This document shows, in pieces, positions 43,742 through 55,504 of a stretch of DNA of 64,000 nucleotides. Made by a program: the position numbers and the translations under genes. Every line of letters begins with the position of its first letter. The first letter of the stretch is position 1. The stretch covers positions 6,680,001 through 6,744,000 of the forward strand of contig NZ_CP016076.1 of assembly GCF_001941625.1 (NCBI RefSeq), written 5' to 3'. The DNA is from Actinoalloteichus fjordicus. Lineage in GTDB: Bacteria; Actinomycetota; Actinomycetes; Mycobacteriales; Pseudonocardiaceae. The notes below the pieces were generated by a model. It made no database searches. It saw only the letters and a program-made list of their open reading frames with translations, and had not been told where the DNA came from.

Positions 43742-46549
43742 ATGCAGACGGTGACTGGTCATGACAACCAAGTCAGGCTCCTGCGCCGAGCCGAAGGGCT
43801 GCGGACTGCTGCTGCGTCTGCCGCGTCGGCATACCGCCCAGCCGAGGCCAGTCGGCTCCTGCGCCATGCTCTGCGGCTCCTGGACAGCGGCGAGGCGAAG
43901 GGCCGCCTCGACGAGAATCTCACAGTAGCGTTCAACCGACTGCGAATTCGGCTGCTAGTCAGTCTGGCATATTCTCAGGACGCGACACGGAGCAACCGTC
44001 ACGGGTTGAGCATTCTGCGCTCTGCGCAATCCTTGATAAAGGCCCTTCCCGACGCCGGGCAACGCGCTCTGTTCCAAGCTATCGTCGACATCCAGCACGG
44101 ATCGATGCTTTCTCAGGCCGGCCAGAACGAGCTGGCGATAGACCGCCTCGATCAAGCTGTCACACTCCTTGAACAGACGGAGAGCGCAGACCTGGAAGAG
44201 GTGTCTCTCCTCCCTCGCGCCCTACTCAACCGCGCGCTTGCCTTCATCAGGGCAGAGGACCCCAAATCCGCCGTCAGGGATCTCGAACGGTGCCTGGCCT
44301 TGGCCGAAGCCAGCGGGTTGCCACTCATCATCGCGAAAGCCCAGCATAACCTGGGCGCCCTGTCGTTGAGAATGGGATCGATCCCAGAATCGATCCGCTA
44401 TTACGAACAGGCAAACCTGAGCTACAGCAACGTGGCTCCGAACCTGCTTCCCCATATCCAGATGGACCAGGCCGAGGCCCTGTTGGCAGGCGGCCTCGCC
44501 GAGGAGGCGGCGAAATACCTGGATGAGGCTTTACCTGTTCTGGCGCATGGCCGCGTACGACAGAATCTCGGCGAAGCCGAGAGTTTTCGCGCCATCGCAG
44601 CGTTGCTACTCGGCGATTCGACCACCGCCCGCAGGCTCGCGGCCTCTGCAGAACGACGAATGCTACGGCGCGGCAACCTCAGCTGGGCACGAATGGCCGC
44701 TCTCACGCGACTACGCGCCGACACCGCCACAGCCTTCCGCACCGGCCAGGTCAGTGCAGGGCTCCACCGACGCGCATTGCGGCTCGCTGACCGGCTGACG
44801 GAACTGAAGCTCACCGACGAATCCGGGGTGGCCCGATCGTTGGCGGTGCGGGCAGCACTCCGACTGGGCAGGCTCGACGTGGCGGCGGCAGAACTGGCGC
44901 GGGTTCCCCGTCCCCGGCAGATCACTCCGATCGACCACCGGATGCTCCTGCGGCTCTCGCGGGCCGAGCTGGCCGTGATGCAGGGCGATCGACGGCGGGC
45001 CCTCGCCCAGGCGCGCGCCGGTCTGGCGGAGTTGGGGCGGATTCGCGACCGGATGGGCGGGCTCGACCTGGTCAGCGGCACCGCCGTGCACGGCAGGGAA
45101 CTCGGTGAACTGGCGATCCGGCTGGTCCTCGACCCCACCCGTGGCCGGGTCGATGCGGGCAGGCTCTTCAGTTGGTTGGAACGGACGCGAGCACAGGTGT
45201 ACCGGTATCAACCGCAGCCGCCCATCGCGGACCCGGTGCTCGCCGAGCGAGTCGACGACTATCGCGTGCTGAGCAAGGAGTTGCAGCAGGCCCGGCTGGA
45301 CGGCCGGAACCCCGGCGAGCTGGCGACTCGCCATGCCGCCCTCCAGCGGGAGATCACCCGGCTCGGGTGGCAGTCGAACCTGTGGGGCAGCCCTACCCCC
45401 ATCGCCACGCTCGCCGACGTGGCTCGGCACCTCGGTGATCGGGCGTTGGTGAGCTTCGCCGTCTCCGACGGGAATGCGGTGGCGGTGGTGATCGTCGAGG
45501 GTCGAGCCCGGCTGGTCCGGCTCGGGCCCGCAGTGGAGATCATGGCCGCCGCCCGTGAGCTGCACGCCGACCTCGACGCGCTCGCTCCGGACCACCTGTC
45601 CGGCCCCCTGGTCGCGGTGATCGCGGGTTCGGCACGCCGCCGCGCCGAACGGCTGGACGAGAAGCTGCTCAGCCCATTGGTCGGTCTTCTCCAACACCGT
45701 GAGCTGATCATCATTCCCACCGGGGCGCTGTACGCGGTCGCGTGGGGGACGCTGCCTTCGATGCACGGCCGGTCCCTGACGGTGGCGCCCTCCGCGACGG
45801 CATGGCTGACTGCCGACCAGAGAGCCGAGCACGGTCCCGACCATGTACCCCCCGGACGGGCGGCTTCCGAGGTCCCGAAAGACCACGTCACCGAAACGAC
45901 TGCCGGGCACGCCGCCGGGCCGAGCGCAGGCCGAGCCGTGGATCAGAGCTGGCAGGCCGCGCCGGGCAGCCGAAACGGTCGGGCCGACGGGACGCGCGGC
46001 GGCGGCACGGACGACGGTCACGTCGTCCTGATCAGCGGCCCGGATCTGCTCGGCGCTGTGGGTGAGGTCGCCGGGCTCCGCACGCACCATCCGGACGCCC
46101 GGGTGCTGGCGGGTCGACAGGCGACCGTCGGAGCGGTCCTCGAAGCGCTCGACGGAGCCCGGCTGGCCCATGTGGCCGCGCATGGTGCACACGAGTCCGA
46201 GAACGCGATGTTCTCTCGGCTCGAACTCACCGACGGGTCGCTGTTCGCGCATGAGACGGCACGGCTGCGCCGTGCGCCGGAACGGGTGGTGCTCGCCGCC
46301 TGTGAGCTGGCGCTCAACCGCATCCGGCCCGGCGACGAGGCGTTGGGCTTCGCGGGCGCCTTACTGGCCAGCGGGTCCCGCACCGTGATCGCCGCGACGA
46401 GCAAGGTCGGCGATCAGGCGGCCGCCGACACGATGGCCGAGTTCCACGGACTGCTCGTCCAGGGACGCCCGCCCGCTGCGGCGCTGGCCGAGGCCGTCGC
46501 CCGCGAGCCGCTGCGGCGCCCCTTCGTCTGCCTAGGCTCCGGCACCTGA
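43742..46549 (+). CDS. TPR and CHAT (caspase-like) domain protein
   Basis: 935 residues. Residues 1 to about 450 are helical repeats of TPR type (RALLNRALAFIRAEDPKSAVRDLERCLALAEASG; AQHNLGALSLRMGSIPESIRYYEQAN). The C-terminal CHAT domain (about 560-935) has the caspase-type dyad: His814 in HVAAHGAHESENAMFSRLEL and Cys854 in VVLAACELALNRI. Both are intact, so it may be an active protease. A low-complexity insertion of about 70 residues (about 695-760) interrupts the domain. Third gene after the sigma and beta-sandwich genes. Target unknown. Confidence 0.9.
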   Translation: MQTVTGHDNQVRLLRRAEGLRTAAASAASAYRPAEASRLLRHALRLLDSGEAKGRLDENLTVAFNRLRIRLLVSLAYSQDATRSNRHGLSILRSAQSLIKALPDAGQRALFQAIVDIQHGSMLSQAGQNELAIDRLDQAVTLLEQTESADLEEVSLLPRALLNRALAFIRAEDPKSAVRDLERCLALAEASGLPLIIAKAQHNLGALSLRMGSIPESIRYYEQANLSYSNVAPNLLPHIQMDQAEALLAGGLAEEAAKYLDEALPVLAHGRVRQNLGEAESFRAIAALLLGDSTTARRLAASAERRMLRRGNLSWARMAALTRLRADTATAFRTGQVSAGLHRRALRLADRLTELKLTDESGVARSLAVRAALRLGRLDVAAAELARVPRPRQITPIDHRMLLRLSRAELAVMQGDRRRALAQARAGLAELGRIRDRMGGLDLVSGTAVHGRELGELAIRLVLDPTRGRVDAGRLFSWLERTRAQVYRYQPQPPIADPVLAERVDDYRVLSKELQQARLDGRNPGELATRHAALQREITRLGWQSNLWGSPTPIATLADVARHLGDRALVSFAVSDGNAVAVVIVEGRARLVRLGPAVEIMAAARELHADLDALAPDHLSGPLVAVIAGSARRRAERLDEKLLSPLVGLLQHRELIIIPTGALYAVAWGTLPSMHGRSLTVAPSATAWLTADQRAEHGPDHVPPGRAASEVPKDHVTETTAGHAAGPSAGRAVDQSWQAAPGSRNGRADGTRGGGTDDGHVVLISGPDLLGAVGEVAGLRTHHPDARVLAGRQATVGAVLEALDGARLAHVAAHGAHESENAMFSRLELTDGSLFAHETARLRRAPERVVLAACELALNRIRPGDEALGFAGALLASGSRTVIAATSKVGDQAAADTMAEFHGLLVQGRPPAAALAEAVAREPLRRPFVCLGSGT

Positions 46550-46713
46550 GCCTGAGCAGCAGGGTGAGTGCCTTCCGGAACTGCCGATGCGGCACGCGAG
46601 TGCTCCTCGATCAACCGATCGGCGAGTCAGCCTCGGCGGACTCGTCCTGGAGCAGCTCCGCCGATGCACTGCGGGACGGCGAGGTTTTCGGACGTCACGG
46701 GGACACAGCCGAC

Positions 46714-46759
46714 AAGAAGGCGGCCCCGCGAATCTGCCGAAACGCGGAGCCGCCTTCTT
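46714..46759. terminator. Bidirectional terminator between CHAT gene and groEL
   Basis: AAGAAGGCGGC (46714-46724) pairs with GCCGCCTTCTT (46749-46759), with an inner CCGCG/CGCGG stem. The flanking A/T runs suit both converging genes. Confidence 0.85.
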
Positions 46760-46791
46760 CGTGTCGTGCTGTCGTGCGCGTCAGCGATGGA

Positions 46792-48546
<1,755 letters not shown>

Positions 48547-48562
48547 TCACCGACCCGACCTC

Positions 48563-48587
48563 TGGCACTCAAGTGTAATGAGTGCCA
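48563..48587. promoter_or_regulatory. CIRCE operator 1 upstream of groEL
   Basis: TGGCACTC-N9-GAGTGCCA is a perfect inverted repeat differing from consensus CIRCE (TTAGCACTC-N9-GAGTGCTAA) only in the outer bases. It lies about 150 bases upstream of groEL. Confidence 0.85.
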
Positions 48588-48595
48588 ACCCGTGT

Positions 48596-48622
48596 TTAGC
48601 ACTCCGGGGGGTCGAGTGCAAG
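48596..48622. promoter_or_regulatory. CIRCE operator 2 upstream of groEL
   Basis: TTAGCACTC-N9-GAGTGCAAG: the left arm is an exact consensus match; the right arm differs at two positions. Tandem CIRCE sites are known in other actinobacterial groEL genes. Confidence 0.8.
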
Positions 48623-48679
48623 GTGATTGATCGTCGGTCACCCGGCCGCGAGACGCATCGCACCTCGTCAGAGGAGTTC

Positions 48680-49996
48680 TCAGTGTTCGGCGGCGTGGTG
48701 GTGCGCTGCCTGCTCCTGACGGTCGACGACTCCGCCGACGGCGTCCGTCCGCTCCACGCCCGCCTCGGCGCGGAGCCCCTGATCGTCTGCCTCGGCGCCG
48801 TTGATCAACACGATGACGAGCACCGTGACCGCCAGCACCACCGCACCGACCAGGATCGGCAGCACCCATCTGTTGCCGCCGCCGCGCTGACCGGTGAAGC
48901 TCGCCGCCGACTGGGCGGGCGAGGGCGGGCGCAGGCGCATCGGCTCGGCCATCGGCGCGCCGCCCACGTACTGCTGGCCCGCCCCCGGCGTCGCCGGGAA
49001 GCTCTGCTGGCCCCAGGCTGCGCCCTGTGAAGTCGGACCCGGTGAAGTCAGACCCTGCGGTGCCGAACCCTGTGGTGCGGCGCCCGGCGGAAGTCCGGCG
49101 CCGGACAGCGCGGGGCGCGAGCCGGTGTCGGGCTGCGCAGGCGCGGGCGGTTGGTCGGGTCGCGGCGTCGACGCGAGCGCGGTGCGCGCGGTGGCGATCA
49201 GCTCGCGACAGTTCGCGTAGCGCTGCTTGGGGTCCTTGTTCATCCCTCGGCGCAGCACCTCGTCGATGGCGGGCGGCAACGCGACCACGGACGTGACCGA
49301 GGGCACCGGCTTGGCGAGGTGGCCCTCGATGACCTCGGAGACCTGACCCCGGTACGGCGGCCTTCCGGTCAGGCAGGCGAACAGCACACAGGCCAGCGAG
49401 TAGGCGTCGGTCCTCGGGTCGACCGGCTCTCCCCGCAGGTGCTCCGGCGCCGCGTAGGTCGGCGAGCCGAGGAAGTCGCCGCCCTGGGTGCGGTGGCCCG
49501 TCGCACCGCGCCGCGTCAGCCCGAAGTCGGCGAGGTAGACGTGCTCGCCGGAGGACTCGCGGCTGGTGACCAGGACGTTGGCCGGCTTGATGTCCAGGTG
49601 CACCAGCCCTCGACCGTTGAGCATGTCCAGCGCCTCGGCGACCTGGCCGAGCAGGTCGAGACAACGCGTGGGCGAGAGCGGACCGTCCTTGATCTTCTCG
49701 GCCAGATCGGCGCCGTCGACGAGGCGCATGGCGATGTAGAGCAGTCCGTCGACCTCGCCGAAGTCGTACAGCGGAACGACGTGCGCGTGATCGATCGCGG
49801 AGGTGTTGCGAGCCTCGTCGACGAAGCGTTCTCGGAACTCGCCGTCACCTGACAGATGCTCTGCGATCACTTTCAGCGCGACTTTGCGACCCAGGCGTTC
49901 ATCGGTCGCTCGATACATCACGCTCATGCCGCCACGGCCTAGCACGCCGGTGATCCGATAATGGCCCAGACGACGTCCGGTGAGGTCCTCCGACAC
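48680..49996 (-). CDS. Serine/threonine protein kinase, membrane-anchored
   Basis: 438 residues. Kinase domain 1-270: glycine loop [12 protein letters not shown], Lys42, Glu61, catalytic loop [11 protein letters not shown] (Asp135, Asn140), ADFG (Asp157), and [23 protein letters not shown]. The usual HRD is HLD, making it a non-RD kinase, which often needs no activation-loop phosphate. A Pro/Gln/Gly-rich linker leads to one membrane helix ([21 protein letters not shown]) and a short tail of about 40 residues outside; no PASTA repeats. GTG start. Divergent region shared with the groEL operators on its stop side. Confidence 0.93.
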   Translation of the reverse strand: MSEDLTGRRLGHYRITGVLGRGGMSVMYRATDERLGRKVALKVIAEHLSGDGEFRERFVDEARNTSAIDHAHVVPLYDFGEVDGLLYIAMRLVDGADLAEKIKDGPLSPTRCLDLLGQVAEALDMLNGRGLVHLDIKPANVLVTSRESSGEHVYLADFGLTRRGATGHRTQGGDFLGSPTYAAPEHLRGEPVDPRTDAYSLACVLFACLTGRPPYRGQVSEVIEGHLAKPVPSVTSVVALPPAIDEVLRRGMNKDPKQRYANCRELIATARTALASTPRPDQPPAPAQPDTGSRPALSGAGLPPGAAPQGSAPQGLTSPGPTSQGAAWGQQSFPATPGAGQQYVGGAPMAEPMRLRPPSPAQSAASFTGQRGGGNRWVLPILVGAVVLAVTVLVIVLINGAEADDQGLRAEAGVERTDAVGGVVDRQEQAAHHHAAEH

Positions 49997-50103
49997 GCAA
50001 CGCAGCCTAACGCTCGGTGTATGTGATTCGTGGGCGGTCGACGAAGCCGATCACCGCCATCGACGTGCAGCCTCGCAGAGGGCAACGGTGATACGGCCGA
50101 CCG

Positions 50104-50742
50104 TCAGTGGCTCACCGTACGCGCGTTCCTGGTCTGAGTGAGAATCTGTGCCGGTCCGGCGAAATCCGCGACCAGTCCCTCACCGCTGCGCATCGACTGC
50201 GTTCCGGATTGGCTGAGCGCACGGACTCGCACCTGAGTCCCTTCGCGGAAGGCCGCGATGTGTCCGGTGTCCAAGGTCACCGCCTCCCCCGCCTTCAGGT
50301 TCACCACGTCCAGCATCCCGAAGCAGGCCAACAACAGCGTTCCCGCGCCGAGCGCGTGCAGCAGGAAGCCGTCGTCCGAGCCGAGCACCGCTCGCAGTAG
50401 CGGCGACTGCCCGGCGAGGCCGACGGTGGCCGACGTCGCAAGCCAGGCATCGCGATGGACGCACCAGCCGGGCGGACCCGCCAGTTCCAGCGTGTGCAGC
50501 TCCCCGGCTCTGTTCGGCGTGACGTCGACCCAGCCGCCCAGGGCAGGGGCGGCGAACTCCGCCGCAGCGGGCCCGCCGCCGAGCTGTCTGTTGGCGGGCT
50601 TGGCCGCACCGACCTTCGGCCGGACGGCCATGCCGTAGCTCGTCGCCATCATCGCCCCGACCCGGGTCCTGATCTGCTCGCCGGGGCCGAGCACGAGCCT
50701 CGCCACCCCGAACGACGGCGTGTGGCGGGTCACGACCTGCAC
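50104..50742 (-). CDS. AIM24 family protein
   Basis: 212 residues. The AIM24/TIGR00266 beta-sandwich fold is indicated by LVLGPGEQIRTRVGAMMATSYG, SPLLRAVLGSDDGFLLHALGAGTLLLACFG and VNLKAGEAVTLDTGHIAAFREG. Related proteins are found in mitochondria and many bacteria; the biochemical role is unknown. GTG start with AGGAGGTAAGC directly upstream, one of the best ribosome sites here. Divergent from moeA. Confidence 0.88.
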   Translation of the reverse strand: MQVVTRHTPSFGVARLVLGPGEQIRTRVGAMMATSYGMAVRPKVGAAKPANRQLGGGPAAAEFAAPALGGWVDVTPNRAGELHTLELAGPPGWCVHRDAWLATSATVGLAGQSPLLRAVLGSDDGFLLHALGAGTLLLACFGMLDVVNLKAGEAVTLDTGHIAAFREGTQVRVRALSQSGTQSMRSGEGLVADFAGPAQILTQTRNARTVSH

Positions 50743-50941
50743 CGCTTACCTCCTGTGTACAGCCGGTTGGGGTCCCGCGACCCGTTCACCGCGAGCAGGC
50801 CCTCGGCCCTGCGGCGTCCGGCGGGCGCGGCGACGTCGTCTCGGGTCCCGCCACGCCGACCGCACCTCGACGGCCGCAGAACCTGGCACCGGCGTCGGCC
50901 AGACAGGTCGGCTGGCAGTGTGGCATGTGGCAGACGGCAGG

Positions 50942-52219
50942 ATGACCGGTGTGACGACGCAACCGAACCGGACGTCCGGCCTGATGCCCGTCTCCGCCCA
51001 TCAGGCCGAGGTGGCGAGCCTGATGGATAGGACCGAGATTCGGCGCCGTCCGCTCATCGAGTGTCTCGGACTGGCGCTGGCCGAGGACCTGACCGCGCCG
51101 ATCCCGCTGCCCCCGTTCGACAACTCCGCGATGGACGGCTATGCGGTGCACGCAGCCGACGCCGCCTCGGCAGGCGCCGAGAGCCCGGTGACGCTGCCGG
51201 TCGCCGAGGACGTCCCGGCGGGCCGGGGCGACGCGCCGCCGCTGCGATGCGGCGAGGCACACCGGATCATGACCGGGGCCCTGCTGTCCGACGGTGCAAA
51301 CGCGGTGATCCCGGTGGAGTCGACTGACGCGGGCGTCGACCAGGTCACGATCTTCTCCTCGACCACGACGGGCAGACACCTGCGACGAGCGGGCGAAGAC
51401 GTCGGCGTCGGAGACGTGGTGGCCAGGGCCGGTGATCGGTTGAGCCCGGCCCGGCTCGGCGTTGCGGCGGCCCTGGGCATCGCCGAGTTGTCGGTGCACC
51501 GCAGGCCCCGCGTCCTGGTGCTGTCCACCGGTTCGGAGTTGACCGAGCCGGGCAGCCCGCTGGCTCCGGGCCGGATTTACGAATCCAACGGGGTGATGCT
51601 GGCCGCTGCCGTGCTGGAGGCGGGCGGCGAGCCCACCCGACTGCGCATCGTGCCCGACGACGTCGCCGAGTTCCGGGCGGCGGTGGAGCCCCGGCTCGGC
51701 GACGTCGACCTGCTGTTGACCTCCGGCGGAGTGAGCGCGGGGGCCTATGAGGTGGTGAAGGACGCCCTGGCCGATCAGGGCGTGGAGTTCCGCAAGATCG
51801 CGATGCAGCCGGGGATGCCGCAGGGCGCCGGGCGGTATCGCGGGGTGCCCGTGGTCACGTTGCCGGGGAATCCGGTGAGCGCGCTGGTGTCCTTCGAGGT
51901 GTTCGTCCGGCCCGCGCTGTTGGCTGCGGCGGGCTTCCGCGAGGTGCTGCGGCCGAGGACGTCGGCGACGCTGGAGGGCGCCGCGCTCCGATCCCCGTCG
52001 GACAAGCGGCAGTATCGGCGAGGGCGCTATCACTTCGACACCGGTTCCGTCCGGGTGCTCGGCGCGCCCGGCTCGCATCTGCTGTCCGCGATGGCGGCAT
52101 CGAACTGCCTGTTGGAGATCCCGCCCGAGACGACCATGGTGGAGCCGGGCGCCCAGGTGACGGTGTGGCTGCTCGACGAGCCGCAGAACAGTGCGGTGCC
52201 GCCGTCCGCCGGACAGTAG
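50942..52219 (+). CDS. moeA: Molybdopterin molybdotransferase MoeA
   Basis: 425 residues. MoeA inserts molybdate into adenylylated molybdopterin, the last step of Mo-cofactor synthesis. Signatures: PLPPFDNSAMDGYAVHAAD, EDVPAGRGDAPPLRCGEAHRIMTGALL, VLVLSTGSELTEPGSPL, LLLTSGGVSAGAYEVVKD and VVTLPGNPVSALVSFEVFVRP. ATG at 50942 gives the family length; the AIM24 start is on the other strand 200 bases away. It is 30 kb from the other Mo-cofactor genes. Confidence 0.94.
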   Translation: MTGVTTQPNRTSGLMPVSAHQAEVASLMDRTEIRRRPLIECLGLALAEDLTAPIPLPPFDNSAMDGYAVHAADAASAGAESPVTLPVAEDVPAGRGDAPPLRCGEAHRIMTGALLSDGANAVIPVESTDAGVDQVTIFSSTTTGRHLRRAGEDVGVGDVVARAGDRLSPARLGVAAALGIAELSVHRRPRVLVLSTGSELTEPGSPLAPGRIYESNGVMLAAAVLEAGGEPTRLRIVPDDVAEFRAAVEPRLGDVDLLLTSGGVSAGAYEVVKDALADQGVEFRKIAMQPGMPQGAGRYRGVPVVTLPGNPVSALVSFEVFVRPALLAAAGFREVLRPRTSATLEGAALRSPSDKRQYRRGRYHFDTGSVRVLGAPGSHLLSAMAASNCLLEIPPETTMVEPGAQVTVWLLDEPQNSAVPPSAGQ

Positions 52220-52229
52220 AGTCGGCCGC

Positions 52230-52496
52230 ATGGGCGTGCTCTCCTGGATCTTCTTCGGTGCGATAGCGGGCTGGGCGGCCAACGTCGTGGTCGGCGGGAA
52301 GGACCGCAGACCGCAAGGCTGTCTGGTCAGTGTTCTGGTCGGCGTGGTCGGTGCGGCGTTGGGTGGGCTCGGTTATCAGTTGATCACCGGGCAGGAGATC
52401 GGCTTCCAGTTCAACTTCGCGAGTCTCGGTGTCGCCATTCTCGGCGCAATCGTGCTTCTGGTGCTGATTCGCCTGGTCAGCGGCCGACGGCATTGA
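52230..52496 (+). CDS. GlsB/YeaQ/YmgE family membrane protein
   Basis: 88 residues with three hydrophobic segments: LSWIFFGAIAGWAANVVVGG, CLVSVLVGVVGAALGGLGYQLI and LGVAILGAIVLLVLIRLV. This matches transglycosylase-associated (GlsB/YeaQ) small membrane proteins, often stress-induced; function unproven. ATG 10 bases after the moeA stop, so likely co-transcribed. Confidence 0.88.
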   Translation: MGVLSWIFFGAIAGWAANVVVGGKDRRPQGCLVSVLVGVVGAALGGLGYQLITGQEIGFQFNFASLGVAILGAIVLLVLIRLVSGRRH

Positions 52497-52956
52497 TCGA
52501 CTTCCCGACGAGGCGATGACCGGCCGTACCGGTTCCATCACGCCTCGGCAATGATCACTAGCCGCGGTCGGGATCACCGTGAAATGATCGTGGTGAGCAG
52601 CCAGCCGAGAACATCGACCTGTCACCGCATCGTTCACTCGGGCCGGATCGTCGCCGTCGTTCATCCGACGTGGTGACCGGGGTTGCACCACCGCTGCTCG
52701 TCCGAATGTTCACCGGCCGAGAACAGGCCGTCACAGCCGAGAATGGACCGTGTGCCGTCGGGGGGTGCACGGTCCGTTTTCGGTTGTGGGCACAAGGACC
52801 CCGCCGCAGGGACATCGCCACGACGCGGCAGCCGCGCTCGGTGCGCGGCCCTCAGCTCTGCGGCAACCGGCAGGCCCGGACCCGAAGTCGCCGTCGCCGC
52901 ATCGCATTCGCCCACGATGCGGCCCGCCTGCGGCCGGACGACCGTAGGGTGGACCC
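52497..52956. other. Intergenic region before the Cdc48-like gene
   Basis: 460 bases without a supported gene. An imperfect hairpin about 52507-52550 follows the GlsB gene, and an intrinsic terminator (52745-52779) follows. Overlapping frames on both strands look like noise. Confidence 0.6.
52745..52779 (+). terminator. Intrinsic terminator with T-tract
   Basis: GGACCGTG (52745-52752) pairs with CACGGTCC (52768-52775), followed by GTTTT, a rare classic U-tract in this GC-rich DNA. It lies 250 bases after the GlsB stop, so it may end a longer transcript or a small RNA. Confidence 0.6.
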
Positions 52957-55302
52957 GTGATCACGCTGACCACGAGACTCTCGCCATCCGCGTTGGACAC
53001 CCGCCGAGGCGTCGTCCGTCTGCACCGCGAGGTGCTCGACGCGCTGGGCCTGCACGCCTGGGACGCCGTCCGGCTCACCGGCGCCAGGGTGACGGCCGCG
53101 CTGGCAGCCGCCATCGAGCCGGGGACCGCGGGCAACACCGGGCCCGGTGTGGTGCTGGTCGACGACGTGACCTTGGCCAACCTCGGACTCACCGAGGGCT
53201 CCGAGGTGGTGGTGGCCCCGGTCGAGGTGAGTGCGGGCCGGTCGGTCACGGTGGCGGGCTCGCGCCTCGCGACGGCCGCGCTGTCGCCGGAGACGGTCCG
53301 ACTCGCGCTCATCGGCAAGGTGATCAGCCAGGGCGACTCGGTGTCCCTGCTGCCGCAGGACCTCGCGCCGCCCGCCGGGGCGAACGTCAGTGACGCACGC
53401 CGCCGCCTCTCCGGTGCCATCGGCCTGACCTGGACGAACGAACTGCTGACCATCACCTCGGTCGATCCGCCCGGCGCGATCGCCGTGCAGCCCTCGACGG
53501 TGGTGTCCTGGCGAGCCGGTTCGGGCGCGGCCGCGGCCGCAGGCGTCGCGCAGCCGGTGGCCGCAGCCGCCGGGTTCGCCCCCGCCGGTGTCGGCTCGCC
53601 CGGCCTGCGCACGGTGCCCGCCCGGAACGGGACGTCGAGTTCGGCGGACGGGACCATCGACGGCGTCGTCGTCTCCCCGTCCGAACAGGAGTCCGGCGAA
53701 CGTTCCCAACCGCCCGCGATAGCCGACCTCGTCGGCGCCCAGAGCGCGGCGAAGCTGCTGGGCGAATGGCTTCGGCTGACCATCAACCGGCCGGAGCTGC
53801 TGGCGAAGTTGGGCGCACAACCTCGGCTCGGCGTCCTGGTCACCGGTCCCGAGGGCGTCGGCAAGGCCACGCTGGTGCGGTCCGTGACCACGAGCGTGCA
53901 CGCCGATCTCGTCGAGCTGGCCGCCCCGAGCGTCGTCGCGATCGAGGCAGGCGCGGCCTCGCAGCTGGTGCACGACGCGACGGCGGCGGTCCGTGCTGCG
54001 GCGCAGCAGGGCAGGTCGGTGGTGCTGCTGCTCACCGACGCGGAGTCGCTGCTGCCCGCGACCGACCCGCCGCCGCTGGCGACGGTCGTCCTCGACGCGC
54101 TCCGAGGCATCAGCGGGCTTCCCAAGGTGACGCTCATCGCGACGAGCTCCCATCCCGAGTCGGTCGACCCCCGGCTGCGGGCGGCCGACCTGCTCGACCG
54201 CGAACTGAGCCTCGCGCCACCCGACGCGCGCACCAGGACCGAACTGCTGCGGATGCTGCTGCGGGACGTCCCCTCGTCCGACGACGTCGACCTGTCGGTG
54301 ATCGCCGAACGCACCCCGGGGTTCGTGGCGGCCGACCTGGTCGCCCTGCGCCGAGACGCGGCGGTGCAGGCTGCGCTGCGGCACCCGGAGGCCGACTCCG
54401 GCGAGGACGACGGGCCGCGCATCGAGCAGCAGGACCTGCTCGACGCCCTGCGCACGGTCCGCCCCATCGCGATGTCCACCACCGACTCGCTCCAGACCGG
54501 CGGTCTGACCCTGGACGACGTCGGGGACATGGCCGAGACCAAGCAGTCGCTGACCGAGGCGGTCCTCTGGCCGTTGCAGTACCCGGACTCCTTCGCCCGG
54601 CTCGGGGTGCGGCCGCCGCGCGGCGTGCTGCTGTACGGGCCGCCCGGGTGCGGGAAGACCTTCCTCGTCCGGGCGTTGGCGGGCACCGGGGCGCTCAACG
54701 TGCTGTCCGTCAAGGGCGCCGAGCTGCTGGACAAGTGGGTGGGCGAGTCGGAACGAGCCGTGCGCGAGCTGTTCCACCGCGCGGCCGAGGCGGCCCCGGC
54801 GCTGGTGTTCCTCGACGAGGTCGACGCACTGGCCCCGCGCCGAGGGCAGTCGGGAGACAGCGGGGTGGCCGACCGGGTGGTGGCGGCGCTGCTGACCGAG
54901 ATCGACGGTGTGGAGCCGATGCGGGAGGTCGTGGTCGTCGCGGCGACGAACCGGCCCGAGCTGATCGACCCGGCGCTGCTGCGACCCGGCAGACTGGAGC
55001 GCCTGGTCTACGTGCCGCCGCCGGACGCCGACGCGCGAACGGCCATCCTCGAGTCGGCGGCGAAGAACACGCCGTTGGCCGAGGACGTCGACCTCACGGC
55101 GCTCGCGGCCGGGCTGTCGGGATACTCGGCGGCGGACTGCACGGCGTTGATCCGCGAGGCCGCTTTGACGGCGATGCGCGAGGACCTCGCGGCCGCCGAG
55201 GTGACCTCGGCGCATCTGGACACGGCGCGCCAAGGCGTCCGCCCCTCGCTGGACCCGGCTCAGCTCGCCTCGCTGGAGGCGTACGCCGCAGCGCAGCACT
55301 GA
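52957..55302 (+). CDS. Cdc48/VCP-like double AAA ATPase
   Basis: 781 residues. The N-terminal about 180 residues form a double-psi barrel like Cdc48 N-domains ([38 protein letters not shown]). The first AAA domain has a weak Walker A (GPEGVGKAT, about 297) and a Walker B changed to [13 protein letters not shown], so it may bind but not hydrolyse ATP. The second is canonical: [11 protein letters not shown] (561), [11 protein letters not shown] (Asp620), and [17 protein letters not shown]. Such proteins unfold substrates. GTG start; stop codon TGA is part of the MITE copy B target. Confidence 0.9.
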   Translation: MITLTTRLSPSALDTRRGVVRLHREVLDALGLHAWDAVRLTGARVTAALAAAIEPGTAGNTGPGVVLVDDVTLANLGLTEGSEVVVAPVEVSAGRSVTVAGSRLATAALSPETVRLALIGKVISQGDSVSLLPQDLAPPAGANVSDARRRLSGAIGLTWTNELLTITSVDPPGAIAVQPSTVVSWRAGSGAAAAAGVAQPVAAAAGFAPAGVGSPGLRTVPARNGTSSSADGTIDGVVVSPSEQESGERSQPPAIADLVGAQSAAKLLGEWLRLTINRPELLAKLGAQPRLGVLVTGPEGVGKATLVRSVTTSVHADLVELAAPSVVAIEAGAASQLVHDATAAVRAAAQQGRSVVLLLTDAESLLPATDPPPLATVVLDALRGISGLPKVTLIATSSHPESVDPRLRAADLLDRELSLAPPDARTRTELLRMLLRDVPSSDDVDLSVIAERTPGFVAADLVALRRDAAVQAALRHPEADSGEDDGPRIEQQDLLDALRTVRPIAMSTTDSLQTGGLTLDDVGDMAETKQSLTEAVLWPLQYPDSFARLGVRPPRGVLLYGPPGCGKTFLVRALAGTGALNVLSVKGAELLDKWVGESERAVRELFHRAAEAAPALVFLDEVDALAPRRGQSGDSGVADRVVAALLTEIDGVEPMREVVVVAATNRPELIDPALLRPGRLERLVYVPPPDADARTAILESAAKNTPLAEDVDLTALAAGLSGYSAADCTALIREAALTAMREDLAAAEVTSAHLDTARQGVRPSLDPAQLASLEAYAAAQH

Positions 55303-55362
55303 GAGCCTGTCTTTGATCCCCACTGTCCTGTTGCGCGGGGCCAGGGGACCAAAGACAGGCTC
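55303..55362. mobile_element. MITE-like element, copy B (60 bp)
   Basis: GAGCCTGTCTTTGATCCCC at the left and GGGGACCAAAGACAGGCTC at the right are 19-bp terminal inverted repeats with one mismatch, flanked by TGA on both sides. The left TGA is the stop codon of the ATPase gene. About 40 bases of the left end match the reversed right end of copy A (35436-35600). It may now serve as terminator of the ATPase gene. Confidence 0.7.
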
Positions 55363-55504
55363 TGAGACCGCAGGCCCGGCCGACCCGGTGGGCGTGGCCC
55401 GTTCGACTGCGCCGTCGCAGCGGCGGCGCAGCCCGACGGATCCACGCCCGTCGGCAGGCCGGGTCGATCCGAGGCGCCCGCCACCGGGTAGCGTCCTCGG
55501 ATTG

